A stretch of DNA of 64,000 nt from NCBI RefSeq assembly GCF_018137965.1, contig NZ_CP073100.1, positions 1,612,001 to 1,676,000 on the forward strand, given 5' to 3'. This document shows positions 1-8,948 of the stretch, piece by piece (positions within the stretch are counted from its first letter, which is position 1; each line of letters opens with the position of its first letter). Below the pieces are notes generated by a model. The model had not been told where the DNA came from, ran no database searches, and saw nothing but the letters and a program-made list of their open reading frames with translations. Position numbers and translations under genes: made by a program. This DNA is from Luteolibacter ambystomatis (GTDB lineage Bacteria; Verrucomicrobiota; Verrucomicrobiia; Verrucomicrobiales; Akkermansiaceae).

Positions 1-1542
1 CAGAGCACCATGCATCCGTGGATCAAATCGGACAAGCCCGGACGCTGCACGATCTGCGGCATGGAGCTGACCCCTGTCTATGAAGGACGGGCGGATGCCG
101 CCACGCGTCCGGATCTCGTGATGCTCGATCCAGCCAATGTGCGTGTGCTCCGTGTGGAATCCACCGCGGTGAAAATGCAGCCGCTCGTACGGACGCTCGC
201 CGTTTCCGGAACCGTTGATGACGACGCCACACGCCATCGCATTGTCTCCGCCTATGTGGACGGTCGAATCGAGAAGCTTCACGTGAATCACATCGGAGCG
301 GAGATCACCGCAGGCCAGCCGATGATTTCCTTCTATAGCCAGATGTTGCTCGTTGCAGAAGGCGAGTATCGCCTTCTGGAACTCCAGCGCCGCGAATCCG
401 CCATGACCCGTCTCCGCCAGATGGGTCTGAGCACGGAGCAGATCCAGGCGCTGCCCTCGAAGTCCCCGTCCACCATCACTTCGGATCTCAATGCCCCCAT
501 GACTGGTACGGTGGTGGCCCAGAAGGTCTATGAGGGCCAGTACGTGAAGCAGGGCGATCCGCTCTTCGAGATCGCCGATTTCTCGACCATGTGGTTCATG
601 TTCGATGCCTATGAGTCCGATCTGCCATGGCTGCGGGCGGGCCAGGTCGTGGAAGTGCATGCACGCTCGCTTCCGGGCAAAACCATCGAGGGGAAGATCG
701 CTTTCATCGATCCGAACTTCGACGAAGTCACGCGCGCTACCAAAATCCGAGTGGAACTGCCAAATCCGCTGGTGGACGGCAAACGCCTGCTCGCCCACAA
801 GGTTTCCGCCGATGGCGAAGTCCGCATTTTCACCCCGGATGTGCTGGCGATTCCACGGTCCGCCGTTCTGCGGACGGGCCCGCGGGCCGTCGTCTATGTC
901 GATCAAGGTGGCGGAGCCTACCAGCAGCGGGTGATCCAGACGGGACGCAGCGGTGATCAACTGGTGGAAGTCATCTCAGGCTTGAAAGCGGGAGACAAGG
1001 TCGTCACGCAAGGCAATCTCCTCATCGATGGCCAGGCCGAGATCAACCATGGCGCCGAAACCGAACCGATGCCGGAATCAAAAGCGCTGACTTCCGGGGA
1101 GATCACGGCGGCGAAGGACTTCCTCGCTCTCTCCGACGCACTGGCCTCGGCTCTGGGCCGTGACGATTTGGAAGGCTTCAACAAAGAGGCAGCCACCGCC
1201 ATGGACACCACCGCGCGCTTCATCGCCGCGATGAAATCCCGCCCGAATCCCTCCCCCGCCCTCGTCGATCTCGAACAAAACCAGCATCTCCACAGTGCCG
1301 CCACCTTGAAGGATGCGCGCATGCGCTTCCACGCCTTCATCACTGCCGCGGAGGTCGTGTTGCAGCCGCTTCGACATGCCGATGGCACGCCACCTTTCCA
1401 TGTTTGGGAATGCCCGATGGTCCACGAAGCCATCCCCGGCAGCGCGGCGAAAGGACGCTGGATTCAAACCGGCGACCGACCGGGCAACAATCCCTTCTTC
1501 GGCAGTGCCATGCCGGATTGCGGCGAGGAAATCCAACCCTGA
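1..1542 (+). CDS. cusB: CusB-type RND efflux periplasmic adaptor (5' end outside window)
   Basis: Membrane-fusion adaptor of a tripartite heavy-metal (Cu/Ag-type) efflux pump; it links the inner-membrane RND pump to an outer-membrane channel in the periplasm. The frame is open through base 1, and the ATG at 10 lies inside a heavy-metal-binding domain (MHP at 10-18, CTICGM near 46-63) that normally follows a Tyr/Cys stretch. The true start, with its signal peptide, is therefore probably upstream of the window. Two lipoyl-like barrel halves follow (VDGRIEKLHV and APMTGTVV regions), then the beta-barrel domain. The C-terminal ~145 residues, with CPM and NPFFGSAMPDCG, match the DUF3347-type metal-binding domain found at the end of some CusB proteins. 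The stop is 9 bases before the pump gene, so the two are surely co-transcribed. The metal specificity is inferred. Confidence 0.9.
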   Translation, partial: QSTMHPWIKSDKPGRCTICGMELTPVYEGRADAATRPDLVMLDPANVRVLRVESTAVKMQPLVRTLAVSGTVDDDATRHRIVSAYVDGRIEKLHVNHIGAEITAGQPMISFYSQMLLVAEGEYRLLELQRRESAMTRLRQMGLSTEQIQALPSKSPSTITSDLNAPMTGTVVAQKVYEGQYVKQGDPLFEIADFSTMWFMFDAYESDLPWLRAGQVVEVHARSLPGKTIEGKIAFIDPNFDEVTRATKIRVELPNPLVDGKRLLAHKVSADGEVRIFTPDVLAIPRSAVLRTGPRAVVYVDQGGGAYQQRVIQTGRSGDQLVEVISGLKAGDKVVTQGNLLIDGQAEINHGAETEPMPESKALTSGEITAAKDFLALSDALASALGRDDLEGFNKEAATAMDTTARFIAAMKSRPNPSPALVDLEQNQHLHSAATLKDARMRFHAFITAAEVVLQPLRHADGTPPFHVWECPMVHEAIPGSAAKGRWIQTGDRPGNNPFFGSAMPDCGEEIQP

Positions 1543-1551
1543 GGCAACATC

Positions 1552-4500
1552 ATGATTCATCGCATCATCGAGTGGAGCCTTCGCAACCGCTTCCTCGTTC
1601 TCTGCGGCACTCTCGTGCTGATCGCTTTCGGCATCCGTGCGCTGGTCACCACCCCCGTGGACGCCATTCCGGACCTCACCGAAAACCAGGTGCTCGTCTA
1701 TGCCGATTGGGCGGGGCGCAGTCCGGAAGAAGTCGAGGACCAGGTAACGTATCCACTCTCCACCGGCCTCCAGGGTCTGGCGGGGGTGAAGGAAGTGCGT
1801 GCCACCTCCATGTTCGGCTTCTCGCTGGTGTCCGTGATCTTCGATGAGAAGACCGATACCTACTTCGCCCGCAGCCGGGTGTTGGAACGCCTGAACTTCC
1901 TCCAAAGCACCCTGCCTTCCGGCGTCACCGCACAGCTCGGCCCGGACGCCACCGGCCTCGGCTGGGTCTATCAATACTATCTCGACGTCGATCCGGCGAA
2001 GGCACCCTCGGGCGGCTATGATCTGGCGAAGCTCCGCTCGCTGCAGGACTGGCATATCCGTTACCAGCTCGCCTCGGTACAGGGCGTCGCGGAGGTCGCC
2101 TCCATCGGTGGTTATGTGAAGCAATATCAAGTGGAGGTGTCCTCCGCGCGCATGCGCTCCGCCGGGGTCAGCCTCAATGAAGTGATGATGGCCATTCAGA
2201 ACGCCAACCTCAACGTCGGCGGCAAGGTGATGGAGGAGAACGGCGCGGAGTTCGTGCTGCGTGGCGTGGGACTGATCAGGAACACGGAGGACATCGGTCT
2301 CGTGGCGGTAAAGCAGGAGAAGGGCACCCCGGTTTACCTCAAGGACATCGCCACCATTCAGATCGGCGGCGACTTCCGCCGTGGTGCGCTCGACATCGGC
2401 GGTCACGAAGCGGTCGGCGGCACGGTGGTCATGCGCACCGGTGAGAATGCCCGCGAGGTGATCACACGGGTGAAGGACAAGGTGGCCGAGCTCGAGAAAA
2501 CGCTGCCACCCGGAGTGACGATCAAGCCCTTCTACGACCGAAGCACGCTCATCGACCGCACCATCGACACCCTGAAGCACGCGCTCATCGAGGAGATCAT
2601 CCTCGTGACCCTCGCGCATATTCTTTTCCTCTGGCACTTCCGCAGCATCCTCATCGTCACGCTGCCGTTGCCGGTCTCGATCCTCGTTTCCTTCCTGCTG
2701 ATGAAGGAGACCGGCATCAGCAGCAACATCATGTCCCTCACCGGCATCGCCATCGCCATCGGCGTGCTGGTGGACGCTGCCATCGTGGTGACGGAGAACG
2801 TGCTGCGTCATGCCGAAATCGCCGAGAGGGAGAAAGGATCCCCGCTTGATGCCAGGGAACGATTGCAGGTCACGCTTGATGCCTGCCGCCAGGTCGGGCG
2901 GCCGATTTTCTTCGCGATGGCCATCATCATCCTCGCTTTCGTGCCGGTGTTCGCGCTCGCGGGCCAGGAGGGGAAATTGTTCCATCCGCTGGCGTGGACG
3001 AAGACCTTCGCGATGATCGGCTCCACGTTGCTGGCGGTGACATTCGTGCCGGTGTTGTGCAGCATCTTTGTGCGCGGCCCCTTCCACAGCGAGGACAACA
3101 ACATCGTGATGCGCCTCTTGCTGAAGCTCTATGATCCAGTGTTGCGCTGGGCCTTGGGTCATCGCCGCACGGTGATCGCCGGAGCCTTGCTATTGCTTGC
3201 CGCCGCCGTGCTCACGGCATTCGGTTTGCCGCGACCGTGGTTGAGGACTCTCGATGAACGTGGTTATCCACGGGTGGCGACGTGGTTTGCCGGATTCGGC
3301 CGCGAGTTCATGCCGCCGCTCAATGAAGGCAGCCTGCTCTACATGCCGGTGCTGCTTCCCAAGACCAGCGCCACCGAGATCCAGCGGGTGATGGCGTGGC
3401 AGGACAAGGTGCTCGCCGCCGTGCCGGAGATCGAAACCGTCGCGGGCAAGATGGGCCGCTTCGAAACCGCCACCGATCCCGCACCCACTGAGATGCTGGA
3501 GACCACAATCACGCTGAAACCCGAATACATCCCCGACGGACGCTGGGGCGTTAAGCGCAATCCGGCATGGCGCGAAGGCATGACCGTCGAGAAGCTCAAG
3601 GCCGAGCTCACCGAAACGATGAAGCAGGTGCCCGGCTATGTGCCTGCATTCCTGCAACCGATTGAGAACCGAATCCTCATGCTCTACACCGGCATCCGTG
3701 CGCAGGTGGGCGTGAAGATCTTCGGCGACAACCTGGCGGACGTGCAACGGAAGGCCTTCGAAATCGAGAAGATCGTTCGCGACATCCCGGGCGCGACGGG
3801 CGTTTCCCCCTCCCGCGTCCAAGGTAAACCGTATCTCAACATCGAAGTCGATCGCCGTGCGATGGCCCGGTATGGGCTCAGTGCGAAGGATGTGCTCGAT
3901 GCCGTGGAGGTTGGCTTGGGTGGAAAGAACGTCACCGTGACCATCGAAGGCCGTGAACGTTATCCCGTGCAGGTCCGTTTGGAACGTGGAGAGCGCGATG
4001 ACATCGAGAACATCGGACGCATCCCTGTCTCCCTTCCCGCAGGCATGGGCACTGCTCCCGCACCTGCCGCACCGGGCGGAGGAGGCATGAGCTCCATGGG
4101 AGGAGCGGCGGCACCAGCCACCACCACTGCATCGCCGGAGCCCGCTGCCATTGGCACCATTCCCCTGGCCATGGTAGCCAGGATCACCCGTGAAACCGGC
4201 GCCAACGAGATCGCCAGCGAGAACGGCAAGCTGCGCTCATATGTCCAGGCGAATGTCGAAGGGCGTGACCTGGGCGGTTTCGTAGCGGAAGTTGAACAGC
4301 GCCTGAAGCAGATGAACTGGGAGGGCATGACCTGGTCTTTGACGGGAGAATACGAAAACCAGAAACGCTTCGCCGATACCATGCTGCTTGTGGTTCCAGC
4401 AGTGCTGGGAGTGATTTTCGTGCTGCTGTTCATCGTCTATCGCAGTTTCGCGGAGGCCGCGCATGTCATGCTCGCCGTGCCTTTCGCTCTCAGCGGCGGC

Positions 4501-4911
4501 GTATTCCTCCAGAAACTGCTCGGCTACAATTTCAATGGAGCGGTGTGGGTCGGTTACATCGCCCTGTTTGGCACCGCCGTGCAGACCGGCGTGGTGATGG
4601 TGGTCTATCTGGAGGAGTCCGTGCGCAAGCGCATGGCCGAACTGGGCGATGCCTTCACCCGCTCCGATCTGGTGCAGGCCGTCATCGATGGCGCGAGACT
4701 GCGTCTGCGTCCGAAGGTGATGACCGTCGCAACCATCGTCGCCAGCCTCCTGCCGATCATGTGGAGCCACCGTCAGGGCTCGGAAGTCATGCAACCCCTT
4801 GCCACGCCGGTGATCGGCGGAATGATCTCCAGTCTGCTCCACATCCTCATCGTCACGCCCGTGATCTTCCTGTGGCTGCATGGCCGAAAACATCCCCAGA
4901 CCCAGGGGTGA
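1552..4911 (+). CDS. cusA: CusA/CzcA-type RND heavy-metal efflux pump
   Basis: Proton-driven inner-membrane RND transporter of 1119 residues, the usual size for the heavy-metal efflux branch. The N-terminus (IIEWSLRNRFLVL) forms the first membrane helix. The TM4 motif GVLVDAAIVVTENV carries Asp408, which fits the proton-relay aspartate of the family. Further helices lie around 340-560 and 940-1110. A low-complexity insert of about 38 residues, rich in Gly, Ala, Pro and Met (about 830-868), sits in the periplasmic part between RIPVSLP and IPLAMVARI and is not usual for CusA. A GAGG ribosome-binding sequence overlaps the stop of the adaptor gene. The pump type is firm; Cu/Ag rather than Zn/Co/Cd specificity is inferred from the adaptor domains. 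Confidence 0.93.
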   Translation: MIHRIIEWSLRNRFLVLCGTLVLIAFGIRALVTTPVDAIPDLTENQVLVYADWAGRSPEEVEDQVTYPLSTGLQGLAGVKEVRATSMFGFSLVSVIFDEKTDTYFARSRVLERLNFLQSTLPSGVTAQLGPDATGLGWVYQYYLDVDPAKAPSGGYDLAKLRSLQDWHIRYQLASVQGVAEVASIGGYVKQYQVEVSSARMRSAGVSLNEVMMAIQNANLNVGGKVMEENGAEFVLRGVGLIRNTEDIGLVAVKQEKGTPVYLKDIATIQIGGDFRRGALDIGGHEAVGGTVVMRTGENAREVITRVKDKVAELEKTLPPGVTIKPFYDRSTLIDRTIDTLKHALIEEIILVTLAHILFLWHFRSILIVTLPLPVSILVSFLLMKETGISSNIMSLTGIAIAIGVLVDAAIVVTENVLRHAEIAEREKGSPLDARERLQVTLDACRQVGRPIFFAMAIIILAFVPVFALAGQEGKLFHPLAWTKTFAMIGSTLLAVTFVPVLCSIFVRGPFHSEDNNIVMRLLLKLYDPVLRWALGHRRTVIAGALLLLAAAVLTAFGLPRPWLRTLDERGYPRVATWFAGFGREFMPPLNEGSLLYMPVLLPKTSATEIQRVMAWQDKVLAAVPEIETVAGKMGRFETATDPAPTEMLETTITLKPEYIPDGRWGVKRNPAWREGMTVEKLKAELTETMKQVPGYVPAFLQPIENRILMLYTGIRAQVGVKIFGDNLADVQRKAFEIEKIVRDIPGATGVSPSRVQGKPYLNIEVDRRAMARYGLSAKDVLDAVEVGLGGKNVTVTIEGRERYPVQVRLERGERDDIENIGRIPVSLPAGMGTAPAPAAPGGGGMSSMGGAAAPATTTASPEPAAIGTIPLAMVARITRETGANEIASENGKLRSYVQANVEGRDLGGFVAEVEQRLKQMNWEGMTWSLTGEYENQKRFADTMLLVVPAVLGVIFVLLFIVYRSFAEAAHVMLAVPFALSGGVFLQKLLGYNFNGAVWVGYIALFGTAVQTGVVMVVYLEESVRKRMAELGDAFTRSDLVQAVIDGARLRLRPKVMTVATIVASLLPIMWSHRQGSEVMQPLATPVIGGMISSLLHILIVTPVIFLWLHGRKHPQTQG

Positions 4912-5104
4912 AGTCGCAAAATCGGACGCAAGATATGCCAAAACTTTGTATTTATGCGTGATTGTGTTACTTGACAAAAATTATATCAATACGCGATCCG
5001 AAATATCATTGCGCACAGGATGCCGTTGCTTCAGATGGGATCATTCCGCCTGCTTCTAACAGAACAGGCGGAACCCGCTCTCACCCTGAAATTTCAAGCA
5101 ACTC
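4912..5104. promoter_or_regulatory. AT-rich intergenic region with strong hairpin before the lodA-like gene
   Basis: The first ~115 bases are markedly more AT-rich than the surrounding DNA and contain a TTGACA hexamer at 4971-4976, but no good -10 hexamer at the right distance. At 5044-5073 there is an inverted repeat: TTCCGCCTG (5044-5052) pairs with CAGGCGGAA (5065-5073), and TTCT (5054-5057) pairs with AGAA (5061-5064), leaving one bulged C and a three-base loop. No T-run follows on either strand, so this may be a weak terminator of the pump operon or a 5'-leader structure of the next gene. Confidence 0.5.
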
Positions 5105-7078
5105 ATGTCCGACACTACTTCCTGTCAGGATTCCGTCATCGTCCGGGCCGCCATCCATCCCGCCATCGGCGTCGCGCGCGTCGGTGATGCCGAAACCGCC
5201 TATTACATCGGCCCCGAAGTCACCGATCCCCTCCCCGGAGCGAACAGCGGCCATCACCGCACCACCACGGGCGAACTGAAACGCCAGGCCGCCCTTTTCC
5301 GGATCTACGGCTACAACGCGGCTGGCGAAGTGGTCCGCGAACTCACCGCCGATGATGCGGACATCCAATGGACCGCGCACGTGGCGAACCGCAAGGCCGA
5401 TTGGTTCCGCTTCATCACCGCGATGGACATTCCGGAAACGCATGATCTGACGGTGCCGCGCCGCAATGCCGCGGTCAAAGGTGCCGACCGTGAAAAGCTC
5501 GTGATCGATCCCGGTCCGCGCACCATCACCGGCCGGAATGTTTCCGGCGGCGCGGAACACCGCTTCGACACGGGTACGTTCACGGGCGTGGTCGTTCCTC
5601 TCGGTGAATTGCAGACTGATGAACAGGGCCGACTGCTGTTCCTCGGTGGCCATGGCGTATCCGCCTCTCCGAGCGGTGCCCCGCCATTCAATCCCGCTGA
5701 TCCCGATACCTTCAACAATGCCGACGATTGGTATGATGACATGTCGGATGGTCCGGTGGACGCCACGGTTTCCATTTCGGGCCGTTCCATTCCGGTCGAG
5801 GGCGCATGGGTGCTCTGCGCCCCGCCGAACTACGCTCCGGACGTAATCGGCTGGCGCACGCTTTATGACCTGCTGGTGGATACCTATATTGATGCCGGCA
5901 CGCTGCCCTTGCCCGGCACGACTTCCTTCACCCGCGACATCCTGCCATTGCTGCAACGCCTTTCGAATCTGCAATGGGTGAACAAGGGCTTTGCCGCGAT
6001 GTATGGCAGGGGGCGGCCGATGGACTTCGAGGATCGCGAGTTCATCCGCACGCTTTCGTTGAGCGGGCAGGACGGCGAGCCGTATGAGGAACTGCGCCGC
6101 ACGATCTTCAACACCTTCCGCCCCTTCGACAACGAGGTGAACGAGCCGCGCCTTTGGCCGTGGATCTATGGCGATGACTTCGGCGGCGAGTTGTTCTCCC
6201 CTTCCCCGAATACCATGCTGGCGCTGCCGCAGCTCCAGCAGCTTCATCTCCAGCGCTGGGTCAACGGGGTCTTCGATGACGATTGGCACCCGGCCCATAC
6301 GCCGCCGCGCACGCTCGCGGAGGTGCCGCTCGCCGAACAACCGGCGATGCTGGACAAAGCCGCACTGCATTACTGCCTCGCGGATGCCTTCCATCCCGGC
6401 TGCGAAACCACCTGGCCGATGCGTCACTCCACGCTCTACGGTTCGCCATTCCGCATCCGTCGTCGCCAGACAGCGGAGCCTGCTGGAGAATATGGTAGCA
6501 CGCTCGATCAGCAGGAGGCTCTTTCCCTCACCGGTCCGCTTTACGCGCAAGGCCCCGGTGACATCACCCGCTGGATGGGGCTGCCGTGGCAGGGCGATAC
6601 CGCCTACTGCCGCTCAGGCTATGATCCGCAGTATGATCCCTTCCTGCCCACCTTCTGGGCGGCCCGTGTGCCGAACTGGGTGCTCACGCAGGAAGACTAT
6701 GAGATCGTGATGAACGAGTCGTTGCCTCGCCCGCAGCGCATCGCCGCTTACAACCGCCGCGCCTACTGGTTCCGTTCCATCGACCAGGCTCCGGACATCC
6801 CAGCCCGCATGGAGAAGATGGTCGCAGAGTTCGGTGCACAAGGCATCGTCGAGGCCCAACCCGGCATTGTGGACGATCCGGATTTCCCCGCCATCATCTA
6901 CGTGGAGAATCTCAGCGAGAGCCGGAAGCAGCAGTTCGCCGCCGCCACGGAGAGCCTCCAGATGCTGCGCGCAGCCGCCCCGGCCAACTCGTGGCAGGAG
7001 AAGCTGCACACGGCCGGTTGGGACAGCGAGGAGCACCTTCGCGAAGCAGTCAACCTGCGCGCACGACGGAAGTCCTGA
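5105..7078 (+). CDS. LodA/GoxA-family amino-acid oxidase (putative CTQ quinoprotein)
   Basis: Likely an oxidase of the LodA family, in which a cysteine tryptophylquinone (CTQ) cofactor is built from the protein's own Cys and Trp; known members oxidise free lysine (LodA) or glycine (GoxA) and release H2O2 and ammonia. It has 657 residues, near the family size. The N-terminus HPAIGVARVGD, the DDWYDDMSDGPVDATV motif and the region MGLPWQGDTAYC are family hallmarks. Cys502 is the best candidate for the cofactor cysteine; Trp518 or Trp555 could be the partner, which only an alignment can settle. No signal peptide is visible. The downstream LodB-like flavoprotein starts 9 bases after the stop, matching the known need for LodB in CTQ formation. 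The amino-acid substrate is unknown. Confidence 0.85.
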   Translation: MSDTTSCQDSVIVRAAIHPAIGVARVGDAETAYYIGPEVTDPLPGANSGHHRTTTGELKRQAALFRIYGYNAAGEVVRELTADDADIQWTAHVANRKADWFRFITAMDIPETHDLTVPRRNAAVKGADREKLVIDPGPRTITGRNVSGGAEHRFDTGTFTGVVVPLGELQTDEQGRLLFLGGHGVSASPSGAPPFNPADPDTFNNADDWYDDMSDGPVDATVSISGRSIPVEGAWVLCAPPNYAPDVIGWRTLYDLLVDTYIDAGTLPLPGTTSFTRDILPLLQRLSNLQWVNKGFAAMYGRGRPMDFEDREFIRTLSLSGQDGEPYEELRRTIFNTFRPFDNEVNEPRLWPWIYGDDFGGELFSPSPNTMLALPQLQQLHLQRWVNGVFDDDWHPAHTPPRTLAEVPLAEQPAMLDKAALHYCLADAFHPGCETTWPMRHSTLYGSPFRIRRRQTAEPAGEYGSTLDQQEALSLTGPLYAQGPGDITRWMGLPWQGDTAYCRSGYDPQYDPFLPTFWAARVPNWVLTQEDYEIVMNESLPRPQRIAAYNRRAYWFRSIDQAPDIPARMEKMVAEFGAQGIVEAQPGIVDDPDFPAIIYVENLSESRKQQFAAATESLQMLRAAAPANSWQEKLHTAGWDSEEHLREAVNLRARRKS

Positions 7079-7087
7079 TCGATCACC

Positions 7088-8161
7088 ATGTGGGACGTCA
7101 TCATCGCAGGAGCGGGACCCGCCGGTCTGGTATCAGCCACGGTCTTGGCACGCAGCGGGCGCAGGGTTCTGCTTCTCGATCCCCAGGCATCGGGTCGTCA
7201 TAAAATCGGGGAATCCGTCCCCGGCGCGATGGCCCGCTTGCTTGCAAAGCTGGGGTTGCCCGGATTCGAAAGTCCCGGCAGCCCGCATCGTCGGATTGGC
7301 GGGATCATATCGCTGTGGGCCGGAGAACTGCGGACAGAGGACCATCTGACGACGCCGGAGGGCGGAGGATGGCGGTTGGATCGGGGAGCCTTTGAAAAGG
7401 AACTCTCCGAATCCGCAGCTCTCGCGGGCACGATCCGGATGCCCGCCCGCGTCGCCCGGATCAACCGCCGCAACCAAAGCTGGCAGATCGAAACCGAAGG
7501 TGGGGATCGGCTGGACGCCGGGTTCCTGATCGATGCCACCGGACGGAACGCGGCGATTGCCCGTCGACAGGGTGCCAGGCAGATCCACGGGCCTCCGCTG
7601 GTGGCGGTCTGGAGCATGGGTCGAGCCACCCGCGATGTCGTTTCGAATCGGACTTTCATCGAATCGACTGCCGATGGCTGGTGGTATGCCGCCTACCTGC
7701 CGGATCGCCGGCCGCTTGCGATCTTTCATGCATCTCCGGCCTTGGCCACGGAGTTGAGGGATCATCCGAAACAGTGGTTGGAACGCTTGCGGAAGACGGA
7801 ACACATCGCCACCCACATGGATCCGGATGCATTCTACAGGACCGCATTGAAATCGAACGACGCGAGATCGAGTCATCTCGATCAACCGTGCGGACCCGGC
7901 TGGGCGGCGTGTGGAGATGCGGCCTTGTCCTTCGACCCGCTTTCATCCCAAGGGATCTTCAATGCCATGGCCTCCGCGGACATGATCTCAACCGCCATCC
8001 TCCAAGGAACATCCATGGAGGACTACAGCGGGAGTCTCGATGAGATCAGGGCGATCTACCACAAACGAAGAAATCTGCTCTACGATTCCGCGGGCCGATA
8101 CTTCGCCTCGTCGTTCTGGACGGCCTTTGAGACCTCATCGCCGATCGTGCGGGAGACCTAA
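7088..8161 (+). CDS. LodB-like FAD-dependent oxidoreductase (CTQ maturation partner)
   Basis: Flavoprotein of 357 residues from the tryptophan-halogenase/geranylgeranyl-reductase-like FAD family. The N-terminal dinucleotide fold IIAGAGPAGLVSATVLARSG is clear. KIGESVPG (about 38-45) and the C-terminal CGDAALSFDPLSSQG match the second FAD-binding motif of this family. Known LodB proteins are required after translation to form the quinone cofactor of LodA; the adjacency to the LodA-like gene (9-base gap) supports the same role here. Its TAA (8159-8161) overlaps the TAG of the convergent regulator gene (8158-8160) by two bases. Confidence 0.87.
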   Translation: MWDVIIAGAGPAGLVSATVLARSGRRVLLLDPQASGRHKIGESVPGAMARLLAKLGLPGFESPGSPHRRIGGIISLWAGELRTEDHLTTPEGGGWRLDRGAFEKELSESAALAGTIRMPARVARINRRNQSWQIETEGGDRLDAGFLIDATGRNAAIARRQGARQIHGPPLVAVWSMGRATRDVVSNRTFIESTADGWWYAAYLPDRRPLAIFHASPALATELRDHPKQWLERLRKTEHIATHMDPDAFYRTALKSNDARSSHLDQPCGPGWAACGDAALSFDPLSSQGIFNAMASADMISTAILQGTSMEDYSGSLDEIRAIYHKRRNLLYDSAGRYFASSFWTAFETSSPIVRET

Positions 8162-8826
8162 GCTCCCTTCACTCCAAGCGTTGCCACTTCGAAATCCACC
8201 CGCGCGGGACCACCTTTCCCGCCGGGGATCTCGCGCCGGACGATTTTGGTGCCGAGAAGTTGTTCCATCATCCGCAATTCCATCTGGATCGCTGTCGGGT
8301 ATTTCTCAAACACCGGCAGCAGCGGGTGATGGTACTCCTCGATGCGAAATCCGCGTTCGGGATCATACTTGCAGCGGCCGAAACAACCTTCCTTTTCCCG
8401 CAGACCGGCGAGAAGCGTCGCTTTCTCCACCAACGATTTCGCCTTGGTGAGCTTCGGTCGCCATTTTTCAAGCTGTTGTTGGAAGTGCTGGAACAGCAAC
8501 CGGTCCGGCGCGGTTTCCCCGAACAAGGCCCGGATCGCCTCCAACAGATCGAGCGTGAGCGTCACCCCGGCCTGCGGAAACAGCGAATCCGCCTTCGGAG
8601 TGAGCCGGTAGAAGATTTCCGGTCGCCCCACCTGGGTCCGCGGCACCCGCCAGCGTTCCAGGTAGCCGAGGTCCTTGAGATCCTGACAGTGCTGCTTGAC
8701 AGTCATGTAGGCGATCTCCAGCCGCCTCCCCAACTCACTGACAGGCAATCCACCGGACAGCTTCAATTCCTCGATGACGGCGACCCACTGGGGTTTGACG
8801 AGATCTCGGAAGCCGGGCAGAAACAT
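8158..8826 (-). CDS. Winged-helix transcriptional regulator, SufR/DeoR-like
   Basis: Probable DNA-binding regulator of 222 residues. The start at 8826 (MFLPGFRDLVKPQW) was chosen over an upstream in-frame ATG at 8997 because the extra 57 residues lie over the start of the divergent kamA-like gene and look non-coding. Residues ~10-85 form a winged helix (ELGRRLEIAYMTVKQHCQDL, then YLERWR...GRPEIFYRLT). The C-terminal half resembles SufR-type regulators, but the region that holds iron-sulphur cysteines in SufR shows only a CFGRC pair and a His pair, so cluster binding is doubtful. It sits between the lodAB-like genes (convergent) and the kamA-like gene (divergent, 122-base gap) and could control either. 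Confidence 0.75.
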   Translation of the reverse strand: MFLPGFRDLVKPQWVAVIEELKLSGGLPVSELGRRLEIAYMTVKQHCQDLKDLGYLERWRVPRTQVGRPEIFYRLTPKADSLFPQAGVTLTLDLLEAIRALFGETAPDRLLFQHFQQQLEKWRPKLTKAKSLVEKATLLAGLREKEGCFGRCKYDPERGFRIEEYHHPLLPVFEKYPTAIQMELRMMEQLLGTKIVRREIPGGKGGPARVDFEVATLGVKGA

Positions 8827-8908
8827 GGTGTCCGCCCATGATTTGTTGGACGGGAGACGGATGCCAACGCAAAATGTCCGTTGCGCACACCAAAAGCGGG
8901 TCCATGGT

Positions 8909-8936
8909 TTGACAACTTTCGAACTAATACTAGCTT
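8909..8936 (+). promoter_or_regulatory. Possible sigma-70-type promoter of the kamA-like gene
   Basis: A perfect TTGACA (8909-8914) is followed after 16 bases by TAGCTT (8931-8936), which matches the -10 consensus only partly. Transcription would begin almost at the ATG (8949), leaving little or no leader. This is a weak prediction. Confidence 0.3.
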
Positions 8937-8948
8937 TCGTCCAAGCCG

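Noticed and set aside
1078-3162. A 694-codon minus-strand frame over the cusB/cusA genes
   Set aside because: Composition (His/Gln/Arg-rich) is that of an antisense shadow; the sense genes have full family motifs.
4935-4961. An eight-codon frame (MPKLCIYA) that could be a leader peptide
   Set aside because: Too short, no ribosome-binding site or attenuator pairing with the later hairpin could be shown.
4971-5006. TTGACA as promoter of the lodA-like gene
   Set aside because: No -10 hexamer of acceptable quality at 16-18 bases.
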